Assembly: GCA_017619375.1 (NCBI GenBank)
Contig: JAFZSL010000051.1
Location: 186,001-250,000 of the forward strand
Direction of reading: 5' to 3'
Source: Prevotella sp.
GTDB taxonomy: Bacteria > Bacteroidota > Bacteroidia > Bacteroidales > Bacteroidaceae
DNA: 64,000 bases
In this document: piece by piece, positions 16,818 to 26,006 of the stretch
Position numbering within the stretch: position 1 is the stretch's first letter
How the letters are laid out: every line of letters starts with the position of its first letter
The notes under the pieces: generated by a model
The model's input: only the letters and a program-made list of their open reading frames with translations
What the model was told of the DNA's origin: nothing
The model's database searches: none
Made by a program: the position numbers and the translations under genes

Positions 16818-19800
16818 TTATTTCTTGACAAACTTGCAGGACTTGCATTGTCCGTTTTCGTCGGTCACGCGTGCGATGTAGCATCCGTCGGTGAGGTGGT
16901 CGACGGCAATCTCTGCATATCCACCTTGCAGATGGCCTTTGAGTTGTCCCACCGACTGTCCTGCGAGGTTGTAAAGTTCGATTTGGACGTCGCTGGAGTT
17001 CTTGCTGCGGACGATGAGCCGGTCAATGACATAGCGTGCTGTCAAGTCGTTGTCGGCAAGCAAGGTGGTCTTTTCGATGCCAGTGGTGTAAGGCTGTGGC
17101 ACATTGACTGCATAACTGCTGGTGATGTTGGTCTTCTCGATGGTGGGGTAGTTCATCACCTGCACGGTGTTGCATCCGTCGGGATATCTGCCCACCGTCT
17201 CGTCCTTTTTGTGCTTGGGGTAGGTGAAGACGTCGCTCCAGGAATCGTCGGCAGCGGAGAGCATCATGTCGCCACCGTCGGCATCGAGTTTGAAGGACGC
17301 ATGCAACTGACTGACGGGTGCCAACTTGTCGCACCATATGATGAGGTGTCCGTGAGGAGGGATGACGGTGTTGGCATTGGTCTCGCCTTTGTCAATCACA
17401 TATTTGTGTGGTTTCTCCAGGTTGTCGGTGAGGTACATGCCAGCCACGTCGATGGGTTGGTCGGTGGTGTTGTAGAGTTCCACCCAGTCGTTGCGCTTCC
17501 AGTATTCGTTGACGAAGATGTCGTTGGCGGCGCTCACCTCGTTGATGCGTACGGGGGTGATGTACTGTTCGAGTCGTTCTTCCTCAGTCAATGGGGTGAA
17601 GCAGGCTTTCAGTGTCATCTTGTTGTCTGCGGGCAGGCTGATGACTGGCTCGGTGGAGATGAATGCGCTGGCGTTGTTTTTCTTCCATCCTGCGAAGACA
17701 TAGCCTGCCGGGGCCTTTGCTTCCAGTTGGACGGGTGCGAAGAGGTAGCCCTTGAAGTCGGCGTAGGGCACCTCGAGCCCGTTGACGTAGAGGTTGGCGC
17801 CCTTGGTGTCGGTGGAGAGCGTCACTTCCTGCCTCTTCACTCCGGAGAGTTGCATGGGTTGGAACGCCTGCATCTTCTGTGTCACCGACGCGTTTCGTGT
17901 CTTGAGTTGTTGCTTGATGACGTTGGCGGAGCCGTCGGGCGACCTCCATCCTTCGAGTTGCATCATCGGGCGCACCCTGTCGGCCAGTTCGTCGACGATG
18001 GCGGTGCCACGCACCTCGTCGAAGACGCTGCCTCCGATGAGGCAGTAGGTGTCGATGAATTTCTTGCGGAACTCCTCGTTCTTGAGCATGTTGAGGAAGA
18101 AGGTGACGAGTTTGATTTCCTCATAGCGCTCCTCGTTGGTGTCGTAGATGTAGTTGAAAGTGTGCCACTGGTCGTCGGCGAATTCCTTGAAGGGGTCGTC
18201 GTATTTGAAGGCGTAGTCGAGGTCGAAGGTGACGAAGCGGTACCTTCCGTTTTCCTGGTTGCGGAAGCCCTTGATGTTGTTGTGGGGCCAGTCGTTGGAA
18301 CCGAGGAAGAGTTCGATGGCCATGTAGTTGAGGAATTCGTCGATGTCGAGGATTTGCTTGAGTTCCTCGTAGGCGGCGGGGTCGGGTGCTGCTGCTCCCA
18401 ACTCATAGATGCGGTTGAGCACCTCGGCGGTTCCCACCATGAAGACGACGTTGGAGTCGGCGCTCATCTCGAACATGTCGATGAAATCATCGTCATAGCC
18501 CCAGTTGGACTCCACGAATTTCTTGTTGTTGGGTTCCCTCATGTTGAGCACGCCTTTCATCTGCCCGTTGACATATTCGATGACAGGGACGTAGGATTGC
18601 AGGTCGAGGTTGATTTCGGCGCGTTGGATGATGGTCTGCAGAGCAGGGTCCATGAAACGGCTGCCGCCGTTCTCCCACACGTCGTTGCCGCCATTGCGGA
18701 GGAGTATCACCTTGTTCTTGATGTAGGGTTTCTGTGGGAAGAAAGTGTAGTCAAGGCTGTTCATGCCATCGAATTCCTTGCCGGACTTGAGTTTGAACGA
18801 CCTGGGGTTGGCGGAGCGGGTCCATCCTCCTGAGACGGAGATTTCCACGTCCTGGTTGATGGTCATCTTGCCTTCGGTGTCGATGAACGAGAAGTTGACG
18901 GGGCGGTCCCAGTCCATGTTGTAGTTGCGTGGCTGCGACTGTCCGTTTCCGGTCCTTCCGTTGGTGCCTTCTGTGTCGATGCCCCATTTGGCGTCGGAGA
19001 AATATTTCTTGTCGCCCACGATGGACACGACGGGTATGGTATATTGGTCGTTGGTCTTGATGTAGGAGCGTGTGACAGGTACGCTGGGCAGGTATCCGTC
19101 TTGGAAGAGGCGGAATGTGTAGTTGGTGGTGTTGGTGACGGTGAATTTGCCGTCGGTGCTGACATTGCTGCTGGGGATGTCCTCTCCTTGGAATAGTTCC
19201 CAGGAGATGTCGTCGAAATAGTAGTTGTTGTCGGTTCCTCTCAACTCATTGAGGTTGAAGGCGATGGTCTGCAGGGTGCTGGTGTCTTCGCCACCGCCGC
19301 CCCACCACCAGCCACCGCCGCCACCGCCGCCGGTCTGCTCTTGGCGGATGGTGCCTTCATAGACGATTTCCTGCCATTCGGTGGTGACGTTGTAGCCGTT
19401 GTCGAGCATCTGCCAAGAGATGTAGTTGCCAGGCGTGGAGTGTGCTTGCACGGAGATGTGTGCATCCTTGTCGGCGCGCACCTTCATCTTGAAACGGAAT
19501 TGCTCGTTGGTTTTCCACGTGTGGTCGGGGGTAAATACGAAGAACTGTGTGTCCCAGTCCTGTGAAGGATTGGCTATGGCGTGCACTTTCACGCCTCGTG
19601 TGCCGTTGTATCCCACTCCGTCGATGATCTTGGTGTTGAACGCTCCGTTCTCGTCACCGTCTTTTCCCACGAGGGAGGTGACGTCGTCGCCCTCGCAGTC
19701 GCCGTTGATGACGTAGTCGGTCCAGTCGTTGTTTGCCTGTCCTTGCTTGGGCTTCTGCGGTAGGCTGCCGTCAGTGGTGTAGGCCAATGTGGCGCCATCG

Positions 19801-20342
19801 GGGATGTTGACTTGGAAGGAGAAGGAACTGGTGAAGACCTTGCTGTCCACGCTGACGACGGGAGCGTCGAGGCGTTGGTCGGCGAATTCCGCCGTGGCGT
19901 TGGTCTTGCCGGGTGTGGCGTCGGCCGTCCATCCCCATTCGCCAGTGCCGTCGGTCTTGCGTGCCCATGAGGTTCGGCTCATGGCCTCAGGGTATTCCTC
20001 GCTGGTGACGAGTTGCCCGTTCTTGTCGCTGAGGAGGATGGTGCCTCCGTCGCAGTCGAGTTTGAACGGGCCTTGGTTGGTCTTGATGTTATGGGAACCC
20101 AGCCACACCACCTTGAAGCCTTTGGCGGGGACGGTGCCCACGTCGCCTGGCATTCGCCACAAAGTGGGGTTGTTGGGGTCGTCACTGAGATACATGCCGC
20201 CGAGGTCGATGTCTTGGTCGCCAGGATTGTAAATCTCAATCCAACTGTCGAAATTGGTGGCTGGACTCATGGCCGTCCCGACGTTGGAGGCCATGATTTC
20301 ATTGATGATCAGTACTACTTCTAATAAAGTTGATAAAAGCAT
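16818..20342 (-). CDS. CotH/lamin-tail multidomain protein with T9SS sorting domain
   Basis: 1174 residues. In order: a lamin-tail domain at the very N-terminus (LIINEIMASN, WIEIYNPG), a chitobiase-type domain (LAYTTDGSLP ... GYLPSVPVTRSYI) interrupted by a carbohydrate-binding-like module (about 210-385, VINGDCEGDD ... YYFDDISWE), a CotH kinase-like domain (about 420-830, GSNDWPHNNIKGFR, YRFVTFDLDYAF), a second lamin-tail domain (VRINEVSAAN, DWVELYNTT), and a C-terminal T9SS type A domain (IELYNLAGQSVGQL ... KSCKFVKK). It is a paralogue of the gene at 20578-24477. The N-terminus shows only a short hydrophobic run (MLLSTLLEVVLII) already part of the lamin-tail fold, not a normal signal peptide. 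A Gly/Trp-rich insert lies at 19291-19332. It is likely surface-exposed; the substrate is unknown. Confidence 0.88.
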   Translation of the reverse strand: MLLSTLLEVVLIINEIMASNVGTAMSPATNFDSWIEIYNPGDQDIDLGGMYLSDDPNNPTLWRMPGDVGTVPAKGFKVVWLGSHNIKTNQGPFKLDCDGGTILLSDKNGQLVTSEEYPEAMSRTSWARKTDGTGEWGWTADATPGKTNATAEFADQRLDAPVVSVDSKVFTSSFSFQVNIPDGATLAYTTDGSLPQKPKQGQANNDWTDYVINGDCEGDDVTSLVGKDGDENGAFNTKIIDGVGYNGTRGVKVHAIANPSQDWDTQFFVFTPDHTWKTNEQFRFKMKVRADKDAHISVQAHSTPGNYISWQMLDNGYNVTTEWQEIVYEGTIRQEQTGGGGGGGWWWGGGGEDTSTLQTIAFNLNELRGTDNNYYFDDISWELFQGEDIPSSNVSTDGKFTVTNTTNYTFRLFQDGYLPSVPVTRSYIKTNDQYTIPVVSIVGDKKYFSDAKWGIDTEGTNGRTGNGQSQPRNYNMDWDRPVNFSFIDTEGKMTINQDVEISVSGGWTRSANPRSFKLKSGKEFDGMNSLDYTFFPQKPYIKNKVILLRNGGNDVWENGGSRFMDPALQTIIQRAEINLDLQSYVPVIEYVNGQMKGVLNMREPNNKKFVESNWGYDDDFIDMFEMSADSNVVFMVGTAEVLNRIYELGAAAPDPAAYEELKQILDIDEFLNYMAIELFLGSNDWPHNNIKGFRNQENGRYRFVTFDLDYAFKYDDPFKEFADDQWHTFNYIYDTNEERYEEIKLVTFFLNMLKNEEFRKKFIDTYCLIGGSVFDEVRGTAIVDELADRVRPMMQLEGWRSPDGSANVIKQQLKTRNASVTQKMQAFQPMQLSGVKRQEVTLSTDTKGANLYVNGLEVPYADFKGYLFAPVQLEAKAPAGYVFAGWKKNNASAFISTEPVISLPADNKMTLKACFTPLTEEERLEQYITPVRINEVSAANDIFVNEYWKRNDWVELYNTTDQPIDVAGMYLTDNLEKPHKYVIDKGETNANTVIPPHGHLIIWCDKLAPVSQLHASFKLDADGGDMMLSAADDSWSDVFTYPKHKKDETVGRYPDGCNTVQVMNYPTIEKTNITSSYAVNVPQPYTTGIEKTTLLADNDLTARYVIDRLIVRSKNSSDVQIELYNLAGQSVGQLKGHLQGGYAEIAVDHLTDGCYIARVTDENGQCKSCKFVKK

Positions 20343-20374
20343 GATGGGTTGACTTTGTAATATTATTCAGGGTG

Positions 20375-20382
20375 CAAAGGTA
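20375..20382 (-). promoter_or_regulatory. Promoter -7 box for the CotH gene
   Basis: TACCTTTG on minus, 32 bases before the ATG at 20342. No clear -33 box was seen. Confidence 0.45.
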
Positions 20383-20474
20383 CGCAGTTTTTGCAACTAC
20401 CATCATTTTCTTTGTATCATATCTTATTGATGATGTATCATGAGAGGACAGTTGTTATTCTTCTTGCTACCTAT

Positions 20475-20516
20475 GACGCCAAAGGAGACGCCATCAGTGG
20501 CGTCTCCTTTGGTGTC
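20475..20516 (-). terminator. Terminator hairpin between the CotH paralogues
   Basis: An 18-bp stem with one G-U pair (20475-20492 with 20499-20516) and a 6-base loop, just after the dockerin-tailed gene. No strong U run follows. Confidence 0.7.
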
Positions 20517-20577
20517 TCATGGTGTAATCTCTGCATGCCGAACAAGAGCAATTTCGGACATGGCCCAATCTTGGATT

Positions 20578-23500
20578 TCATTGGTTGAGCACGATGTTCA
20601 CGATGGCGGTTATATCGGAGATGTTGACGTCTCCGTCGCCGTTGATGTCGGCGTTCTCGATATGGAAATTGGGCATCGTATGGCCGAGGATGTGGTCGAC
20701 GGTCATCGAAACGTCCACCACGGTCACGTAGCCGTCATGGTTGACGTCGCCCAACGGATATTTGATGTAGGTGACGGCGTAACTGCTGGTGATGTTGGCT
20801 TTCTCGATGGTGGGGATGTTCATCACCTGCACGGTGTTGCATCCGTCGGGGTATCTTCCCACCGTTTCGTCTTCTTTGTGCTCGGGGTAGGAGAATATTT
20901 CGCTCCAAGAGTCGTCGGCAGCGGAAAGCATGATGTTCCCACCATCGGCATCCAGTTTGAATGTTGCATGCAACTGACTGATGGCGAGTAGTTTGTCACA
21001 CCAGATGATAAGGTGTCCGTGTGGCTGTATGATGGTGTTGGCAGCGGACGTCCCTTTTTGTATCTGGCATTTGTGTGGCTTCTCCATGTTGTCGGTGATG
21101 TACATCCCCTCCACGTCGATGGGTTGGTCGGTGGTGTTGTAGAGTTCCACCCAGTCGTTGCGTTTCCAGTACTCGTTGACAAAGATGTTGTTGGCGGCAC
21201 TCACCTCGTTGATGCGCACGGGGGTGAAGCCTTGTTCGAGTCTCTCAGCCTCCGTCATCGGTGTGAAGCAGGCCTTCAGTTCCATCTTGCTGTCTGAGGG
21301 CAGTGTGATGGTCTCCTCGGTGGAGAAGTAGGTGTTGGCATTTCCTTTTTTCCATCCGGCAAAGGTGTATCCAGCCGGGGCCTTCGCTTCGAGTTGGACG
21401 GGTGCGAAGAGGTAGCCATTGAAATAGGTGTAGGGCACCTCGAGCCCGTTGACGTAGAGGTTGGCGCCCTCGGTGTCGGTGGAGAGTTTCACCTGTTGTC
21501 TTTGCACGGCGGAGAGTTGCATGGGTTGGAACTCCTTCATGCGTGAGGTCATCTGTGCGTTGCGGGTCTGCAGTTGGTTTTTGATTTTGTTGGCCGAACC
21601 GTCAGGGGTGTGGAATCCGTCGTACTGCATCATCGGGCGCACTCTGTCGGCCAGTTCGTCGACGATGGCTGTGGCGCGTTCTGTCTCGAAGACGCTGCCG
21701 CCGATGAGGCAGTAGGTGTCGATGAATTTCTTTCGGAAATCATTGTTCTTAAGCAAGTTGAGGAACAGGGTGACGAGTTTGATTTCTTCGACGCGCTCGC
21801 CTTCGATGTAATGGAAGTTAAAATACTGGTCCTCGACGAAGGCAGTGAAGGGGTTGTCATTGTTGAAGGCGAAGTCGAGGTCGAAGGTGACGAAGCGGTA
21901 CCTGCCGTCGTCCTGACTGCGGAAGCCCTTGATGTTGTTGTGTGGCCAGTCGTTGGAACCGAGGAAGAGTTCCACGGCCATGTAGTTGATATATTCGTCG
22001 ATGTCAAGGATTTTCATGAGTTCCTTGTAGGCTGTAGGGTCGGGAGATGCCGCCCCCAGTTCGTAGATGTGCTCGAGCACCTCGGCATTACCCACTTTGA
22101 AGACGACGTTGGAGTCGGGGCTCATCTCGAACATGTCGATGCGCTCGTCGTCATAGCCCCAGTTGGCTTCCACGAATCTCTTGTTGTTGGGTTCTCTCAT
22201 GTTGAGCACGCCCCTGAACTCACCGTTGACATATTCGATGATGGGTACGTAGGACTGCAGGTCGAGGTTGATGGCTGCTCGCTGTACGATGGTTTGGAGT
22301 GCGGGGTCCATGAAGCGGCTGCCGTTGTTCTCCCAGATGTCGTTACCTCCGTTGCGCAGGAGGATGGTCTTGTTTCTCAGGTAGGGCTTCTGTGGGAAGA
22401 ACATGTAGTTGAGGGTGTTCTGGCCATCAAACTCCTTGCCCGCCTTGAGTTTGAACGACCTCGGGGTGGCGGAGCGCGTCCATCCTCCGGAGACGTAGAT
22501 TTCCACGTCCTGGTTGATGGGCATTTCGCCTTCGGTGTCGATGAAGGAGAAGTTGACAGGGCGTTCCCAGTCCATGTTGTAGTTGCGTGGCTGCGTCTGC
22601 CCGTTGCCTGTCTTTCCGTTGGTGCCTTCGGTGTCGATGCCCCATTGGTTATCGGTGAAATATCGCCTGTCGCCTACGATGGAGACGACAGGGATGGTGT
22701 ATTGGTTGCTGGTCTTGATGAAGGAGCGTGTGACGGGTACGCTGGGCAGGTAGCCTTCCTGGAAGAGTCGGAAGCGGTAGTTGGTGGTGTTGTCGACGGT
22801 GAATAGTCCGTCTGCGCTGACTTTCGTGCTGGAATTGGTTCCGTCTTCGTATGCTTCCCATGAGATGTCGTCGAAATAGAAGTTGTTCTCCACCCCTCTC
22901 AACTCGTTAAGGTTGAAGGCTATGGTCTGCAGTGCTTTGCTGCCGCCACTCGTCTGGTCAGAGGTGATGGTCCCCTCATAGACGATTTCCTGCCAACTGG
23001 TGGTGATGTCGTACCCTCCATTGAGCATCTGCCAATAGATGTAGTTACCGGGTGTGGTATGCGACTGCACGGAGACGTGGCAGGCCTTGTCGGCACGCAC
23101 CTTCATCTTGAAGCGGTATTTCTCGTTGGTGTTCCAGGTGTGGTTGGGTGTATAGACGAAGAACTGGGTGTCCCAATCCTCGGAAGGATTGGCCACGGCG
23201 TGTACTTTCACGCCGCGTGAGCCGTCGTAGCCCGCTCCTTCGACGATTTTGGTGATGAATGTCCCGCCTTCGTCGCCATCCCTTCCCACGAGCGAGGTGA
23301 CATCGTCGCCCTCGCAGTTGCCGTTGATGACGTAGTTGACCCATGGAGTATTGATGATGTCCTCCTCCCATGAGATGTCGTCGAAATAGAAATTGTTCTC
23401 CTCTCCTCTCAACACATTGAGGTTGAAGGCGATGGTCTGCAGGTCTTTGCTGTTGTTGCTCGTCTGGTCGGAGGTGATGGTGCCCACAAAGACGATTTCC

Positions 23501-24477
23501 TGCCATTGGGTGGTGATGTCGTATCCTCCATCGAGCATCTGCCAAAAGATGTAGTTGCCTGGTGTGGTGTGCGACTGCACTGAGACGTGGCAGGCCTTGT
23601 CGGCACGCACCTTCATCTTGAAACGGTAATTGTCGTTGGTTTTCCACACGCGGTTGGGAGTGTATACGAAGAATTGGGTGTCCCAGTCCTCTGAAGGATT
23701 GGCCACGGCGTGTACTTTCACGCCGCGTGAGCCGTTGTAGCCCACTCCGTCGACGAATTTGGTGTTGAACCTTCCGCCTTCGTCGCCGTCCTTTCCCACA
23801 AGGGAGGTGTCGTCGTCGCCCTCGCAGTCGCCATTGATGACGTAGTTGGTCCATTGGCTGCCTTGTCCGCCTTGTCCGCTTTTCGGCTGTTCTGGCAGGC
23901 TGCCGTCGGTGGTGTATGCCAGCGTGGCGCCTTCGGGGATGTTGACTTGGAAAGAGAGGGAATTGGTGAAAATCTTGCTGTCCATACTGACGACAGGGGC
24001 ATCGAGTCGTTGGTCGGTGAATACTGCCTTGGCATTGCTTCTGCCGGGCGTGGCGTCGGCGGTCCATCCCCATTCGCCCGTGCCGTCGGTCTTGCGTGCC
24101 CATGAGGTGCGGCTCATCGCCTCTGGGTATTCCTCGCTGGTGACGAGTTGGCCGTTTCTGTCACTGAGATAGATGGTTCCGCCATCACAGTCGAGTTTGA
24201 AGGGGCCTTGGTTGGTCTTGATGTCGTGGGAGCCGAGCCACACTACCTTGAAACCCTTGGCAGGAACGATGCCCACGTCGCCGGGCATGCGCCAGAGGGT
24301 GGGGTTGGCAGGGTCGTCGCTGAGGTACATGCCACCGAGGTCGACGGCTTGGTCGCCGGGATTGTAGATTTCAATCCAACTGTCGAAATTGGTGGCTGGA
24401 CTCATGGTAGTCCCGACGTTGGAGGCCATGATTTCATTGATAATTAGAACGACTTCTAATAGGGTAGATAATAGCAT
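20578..24477 (-). CDS. CotH/lamin-tail multidomain protein with C-terminal dockerin
   Basis: 1299 residues, a close paralogue of the neighbouring gene with the same order: lamin-tail, split chitobiase-type domain, CotH domain (RYRFVTFDLDFAF) and second lamin-tail. There are two differences. The carbohydrate-binding-like module is present twice in tandem (a 510-bp in-frame duplication at about 22856-23875). The C-terminus is not a T9SS domain but a type I dockerin with two calcium loops, GDVNHDGYVTVVDVSMTVDH and ADINGDGDVNISDITAIVNI. A dockerin would bind a cohesin rather than give covalent surface anchoring. The N-terminus is the same unusual short hydrophobic run. A TACCTTTG box lies at 24516-24523. 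The CotH activity (protein kinase in spore-coat homologues) is not established in such multidomain proteins. Confidence 0.88.
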   Translation of the reverse strand: MLLSTLLEVVLIINEIMASNVGTTMSPATNFDSWIEIYNPGDQAVDLGGMYLSDDPANPTLWRMPGDVGIVPAKGFKVVWLGSHDIKTNQGPFKLDCDGGTIYLSDRNGQLVTSEEYPEAMSRTSWARKTDGTGEWGWTADATPGRSNAKAVFTDQRLDAPVVSMDSKIFTNSLSFQVNIPEGATLAYTTDGSLPEQPKSGQGGQGSQWTNYVINGDCEGDDDTSLVGKDGDEGGRFNTKFVDGVGYNGSRGVKVHAVANPSEDWDTQFFVYTPNRVWKTNDNYRFKMKVRADKACHVSVQSHTTPGNYIFWQMLDGGYDITTQWQEIVFVGTITSDQTSNNSKDLQTIAFNLNVLRGEENNFYFDDISWEEDIINTPWVNYVINGNCEGDDVTSLVGRDGDEGGTFITKIVEGAGYDGSRGVKVHAVANPSEDWDTQFFVYTPNHTWNTNEKYRFKMKVRADKACHVSVQSHTTPGNYIYWQMLNGGYDITTSWQEIVYEGTITSDQTSGGSKALQTIAFNLNELRGVENNFYFDDISWEAYEDGTNSSTKVSADGLFTVDNTTNYRFRLFQEGYLPSVPVTRSFIKTSNQYTIPVVSIVGDRRYFTDNQWGIDTEGTNGKTGNGQTQPRNYNMDWERPVNFSFIDTEGEMPINQDVEIYVSGGWTRSATPRSFKLKAGKEFDGQNTLNYMFFPQKPYLRNKTILLRNGGNDIWENNGSRFMDPALQTIVQRAAINLDLQSYVPIIEYVNGEFRGVLNMREPNNKRFVEANWGYDDERIDMFEMSPDSNVVFKVGNAEVLEHIYELGAASPDPTAYKELMKILDIDEYINYMAVELFLGSNDWPHNNIKGFRSQDDGRYRFVTFDLDFAFNNDNPFTAFVEDQYFNFHYIEGERVEEIKLVTLFLNLLKNNDFRKKFIDTYCLIGGSVFETERATAIVDELADRVRPMMQYDGFHTPDGSANKIKNQLQTRNAQMTSRMKEFQPMQLSAVQRQQVKLSTDTEGANLYVNGLEVPYTYFNGYLFAPVQLEAKAPAGYTFAGWKKGNANTYFSTEETITLPSDSKMELKACFTPMTEAERLEQGFTPVRINEVSAANNIFVNEYWKRNDWVELYNTTDQPIDVEGMYITDNMEKPHKCQIQKGTSAANTIIQPHGHLIIWCDKLLAISQLHATFKLDADGGNIMLSAADDSWSEIFSYPEHKEDETVGRYPDGCNTVQVMNIPTIEKANITSSYAVTYIKYPLGDVNHDGYVTVVDVSMTVDHILGHTMPNFHIENADINGDGDVNISDITAIVNIVLNQ
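22856..23875. repeat. 510-bp in-frame tandem duplication of a binding module
   Basis: The same stretch, opening with TCCCATGAGATGTCGTCGAA, starts at 22856 and again at 23366, a spacing of exactly 510 bases (170 residues). Each copy encodes the module ending YFDDISWE. Confidence 0.9.
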
Positions 24478-24742
24478 GATTAGGTTTTCTCGTTTTTTAA
24501 TTCGATTGCGTTGTGCAAAGGTAAGTAAATTTTGCGAGTGTCATCACTTTTTTTGCACTTTTTTTGTGAAATGATGTATGCTTGTTGTAATTGGCAGGTG
24601 TTCACCATCAACTGCCATCATCTTTTTGGAATATCTGTTTGACGCCTTTGCAAAAAAACAACAGATTATTTTGCGTTGTTTCAAATTTGCATTATCTTTG
24701 CATTTGCATTAATCTATCACGACCAACCAAACATTCAAGCAC
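24478..24742. promoter_or_regulatory. Divergent promoters for CotH-dockerin and deoxynucleoside kinases
   Basis: Minus strand: TACCTTTG at 24516-24523. Plus strand: TTTG (24670-24673), 19 bases and TATCTTTG (24693-24700) for the kinase pair. No gene lies between them. Confidence 0.7.
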
Positions 24743-25369
24743 GTGCATATCGTCATCGCAGGCAACATCGGCAGTGGGAAGACCACGCTCACCAAGCTTC
24801 TCGCCAAGCATTATGGATGGATTTCCAAGTTTGAGGCGGTGGAGCACAACCCCTATCTCGAGGACTACTACAATGACATCCCCCGATGGTCGTTCGCCTT
24901 GGAGGTGTATTTCCTCAAGCAGCGCTTCAAGGACCTGCTCGACATCGCACACGCCCGGGAGACGGTCATCCAGGACCGCAGCATTTTCGAGGGTGTGCAT
25001 GTCTTCACGGCCAACAACTACGCGATGGGCAACCTCGACGAGCGCGATTACAAGTGCTATATGGAATTGTTTGAGTCGATGATGTCAGCCGTGCACGTGC
25101 CAGACTTGATGATATACCTCCGGGCTTCCATCCCCCATTTGGTGGAGAACATACAGAAGCGCGGACGCGGGTATGAGCAGCAGATGCAGCTCGACTACCT
25201 GAAAAACCTCAACCGCCTCTACGATGAATTCATCTACCAGAAATATCCTGGCAAGGTGCTCACCGTGGAGGTGGACAACTTGGACTTCCTTAACCGCAAA
25301 GCCGACCTGGCGTCCATCACCGACCGTATCGATGCCATCCTCTTCGGCCTTTTTCCCCCACAAACATAA
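24743..25369 (+). CDS. Deoxynucleoside kinase, first of tandem pair
   Basis: A 208-residue cytoplasmic enzyme of the deoxynucleoside kinase family, which phosphorylates salvaged deoxynucleosides. The P-loop GNIGSGKTTL is at 7-16, the substrate-contact motif NPYLEDYY follows, and the QDRSIFE segment holds the conserved Asp-Arg-Ser. A lid-like Arg-rich helix (KRGRGYEQQ) is present. The start codon is GTG at 24743, shortly after the promoter at 24670-24700. It is followed after 13 bases by a second kinase gene. In lactobacilli two tandem kinases form a heterodimer (dAK with dGK or dCK); a similar pairing is possible here but is inferred only from gene order. Confidence 0.93.
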   Translation: MHIVIAGNIGSGKTTLTKLLAKHYGWISKFEAVEHNPYLEDYYNDIPRWSFALEVYFLKQRFKDLLDIAHARETVIQDRSIFEGVHVFTANNYAMGNLDERDYKCYMELFESMMSAVHVPDLMIYLRASIPHLVENIQKRGRGYEQQMQLDYLKNLNRLYDEFIYQKYPGKVLTVEVDNLDFLNRKADLASITDRIDAILFGLFPPQT

Positions 25370-25382
25370 CCCATAGAAAGCC

Positions 25383-26006
25383 ATGCATATAGCAATAGCA
25401 GGAAACATAGGCAGCGGAAAGACCACGCTGACCAGGATGCTCGCCAAACGTTACGGATGGGAGCCTCGTTTCGAACCCGTAGACAACAACCCCTACCTCG
25501 ACGATTTCTACGCCGACATGGAGAGATGGTCCTTCAACCTGCAGATTTACTTCCTCAACAAACGCTTCAAGGAAGTGGTGGAAATATCGAAGAGCAAGCA
25601 CTATATCATCCAGGATCGCACCATCTTCGAGGATGCCCGAATCTTCGCACCCAATCTCCACGACATGGGGATGATGAGCGACCGCGACTTTGCCAACTAT
25701 AGTGACCTCTTTGATTTGATGATTTCCTTGGTAGGCTTGCCCGACTTGATGATTTACATCCGTTCCACCATTCCCAATCTCGTGGCGCAAATCTCCAAGC
25801 GCGGGAGGGAGTTTGAAAAGTCCATCCGCATCGACTATCTGCAAGGACTCAACGAGCGCTACGAGGCATGGATATCAGGCTACAAGGGACAACTCATCAT
25901 CATCGATGGTGACACTTGCAAGTTTGAGAGCAACCCTGCCGATTTCGAGCGCATCACCGACCAGGTGGACTCGCGACTCTACGGCCTCTTCCCCTTCGGG
26001 GATTAG
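25383..26006 (+). CDS. Deoxynucleoside kinase, second of tandem pair
   Basis: A 207-residue paralogue of the preceding gene: P-loop GNIGSGKTTL at 7-16, NPYLDDFY, QDRTIFEDARIFAPN and KRGREFEKS. The Ser of the DRS motif is Thr here, and the region following it differs (DARIFAPNLHDMG against GVHVFTANNYAMG), the part that normally helps choose the base, so the two enzymes probably differ in substrate. It shares the operon with the first kinase. A hairpin at 26030-26070 may end the transcript. Confidence 0.93.
   Translation: MHIAIAGNIGSGKTTLTRMLAKRYGWEPRFEPVDNNPYLDDFYADMERWSFNLQIYFLNKRFKEVVEISKSKHYIIQDRTIFEDARIFAPNLHDMGMMSDRDFANYSDLFDLMISLVGLPDLMIYIRSTIPNLVAQISKRGREFEKSIRIDYLQGLNERYEAWISGYKGQLIIIDGDTCKFESNPADFERITDQVDSRLYGLFPFGD

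Noticed and set aside
16848-18833. A 661-codon open frame on plus, antisense to the CotH gene
   Set aside because: It mirrors a strongly conserved multidomain protein on the other strand; the translated sequence is Val/Asp/Glu-rich without domain features, typical of antisense frames in this GC range.
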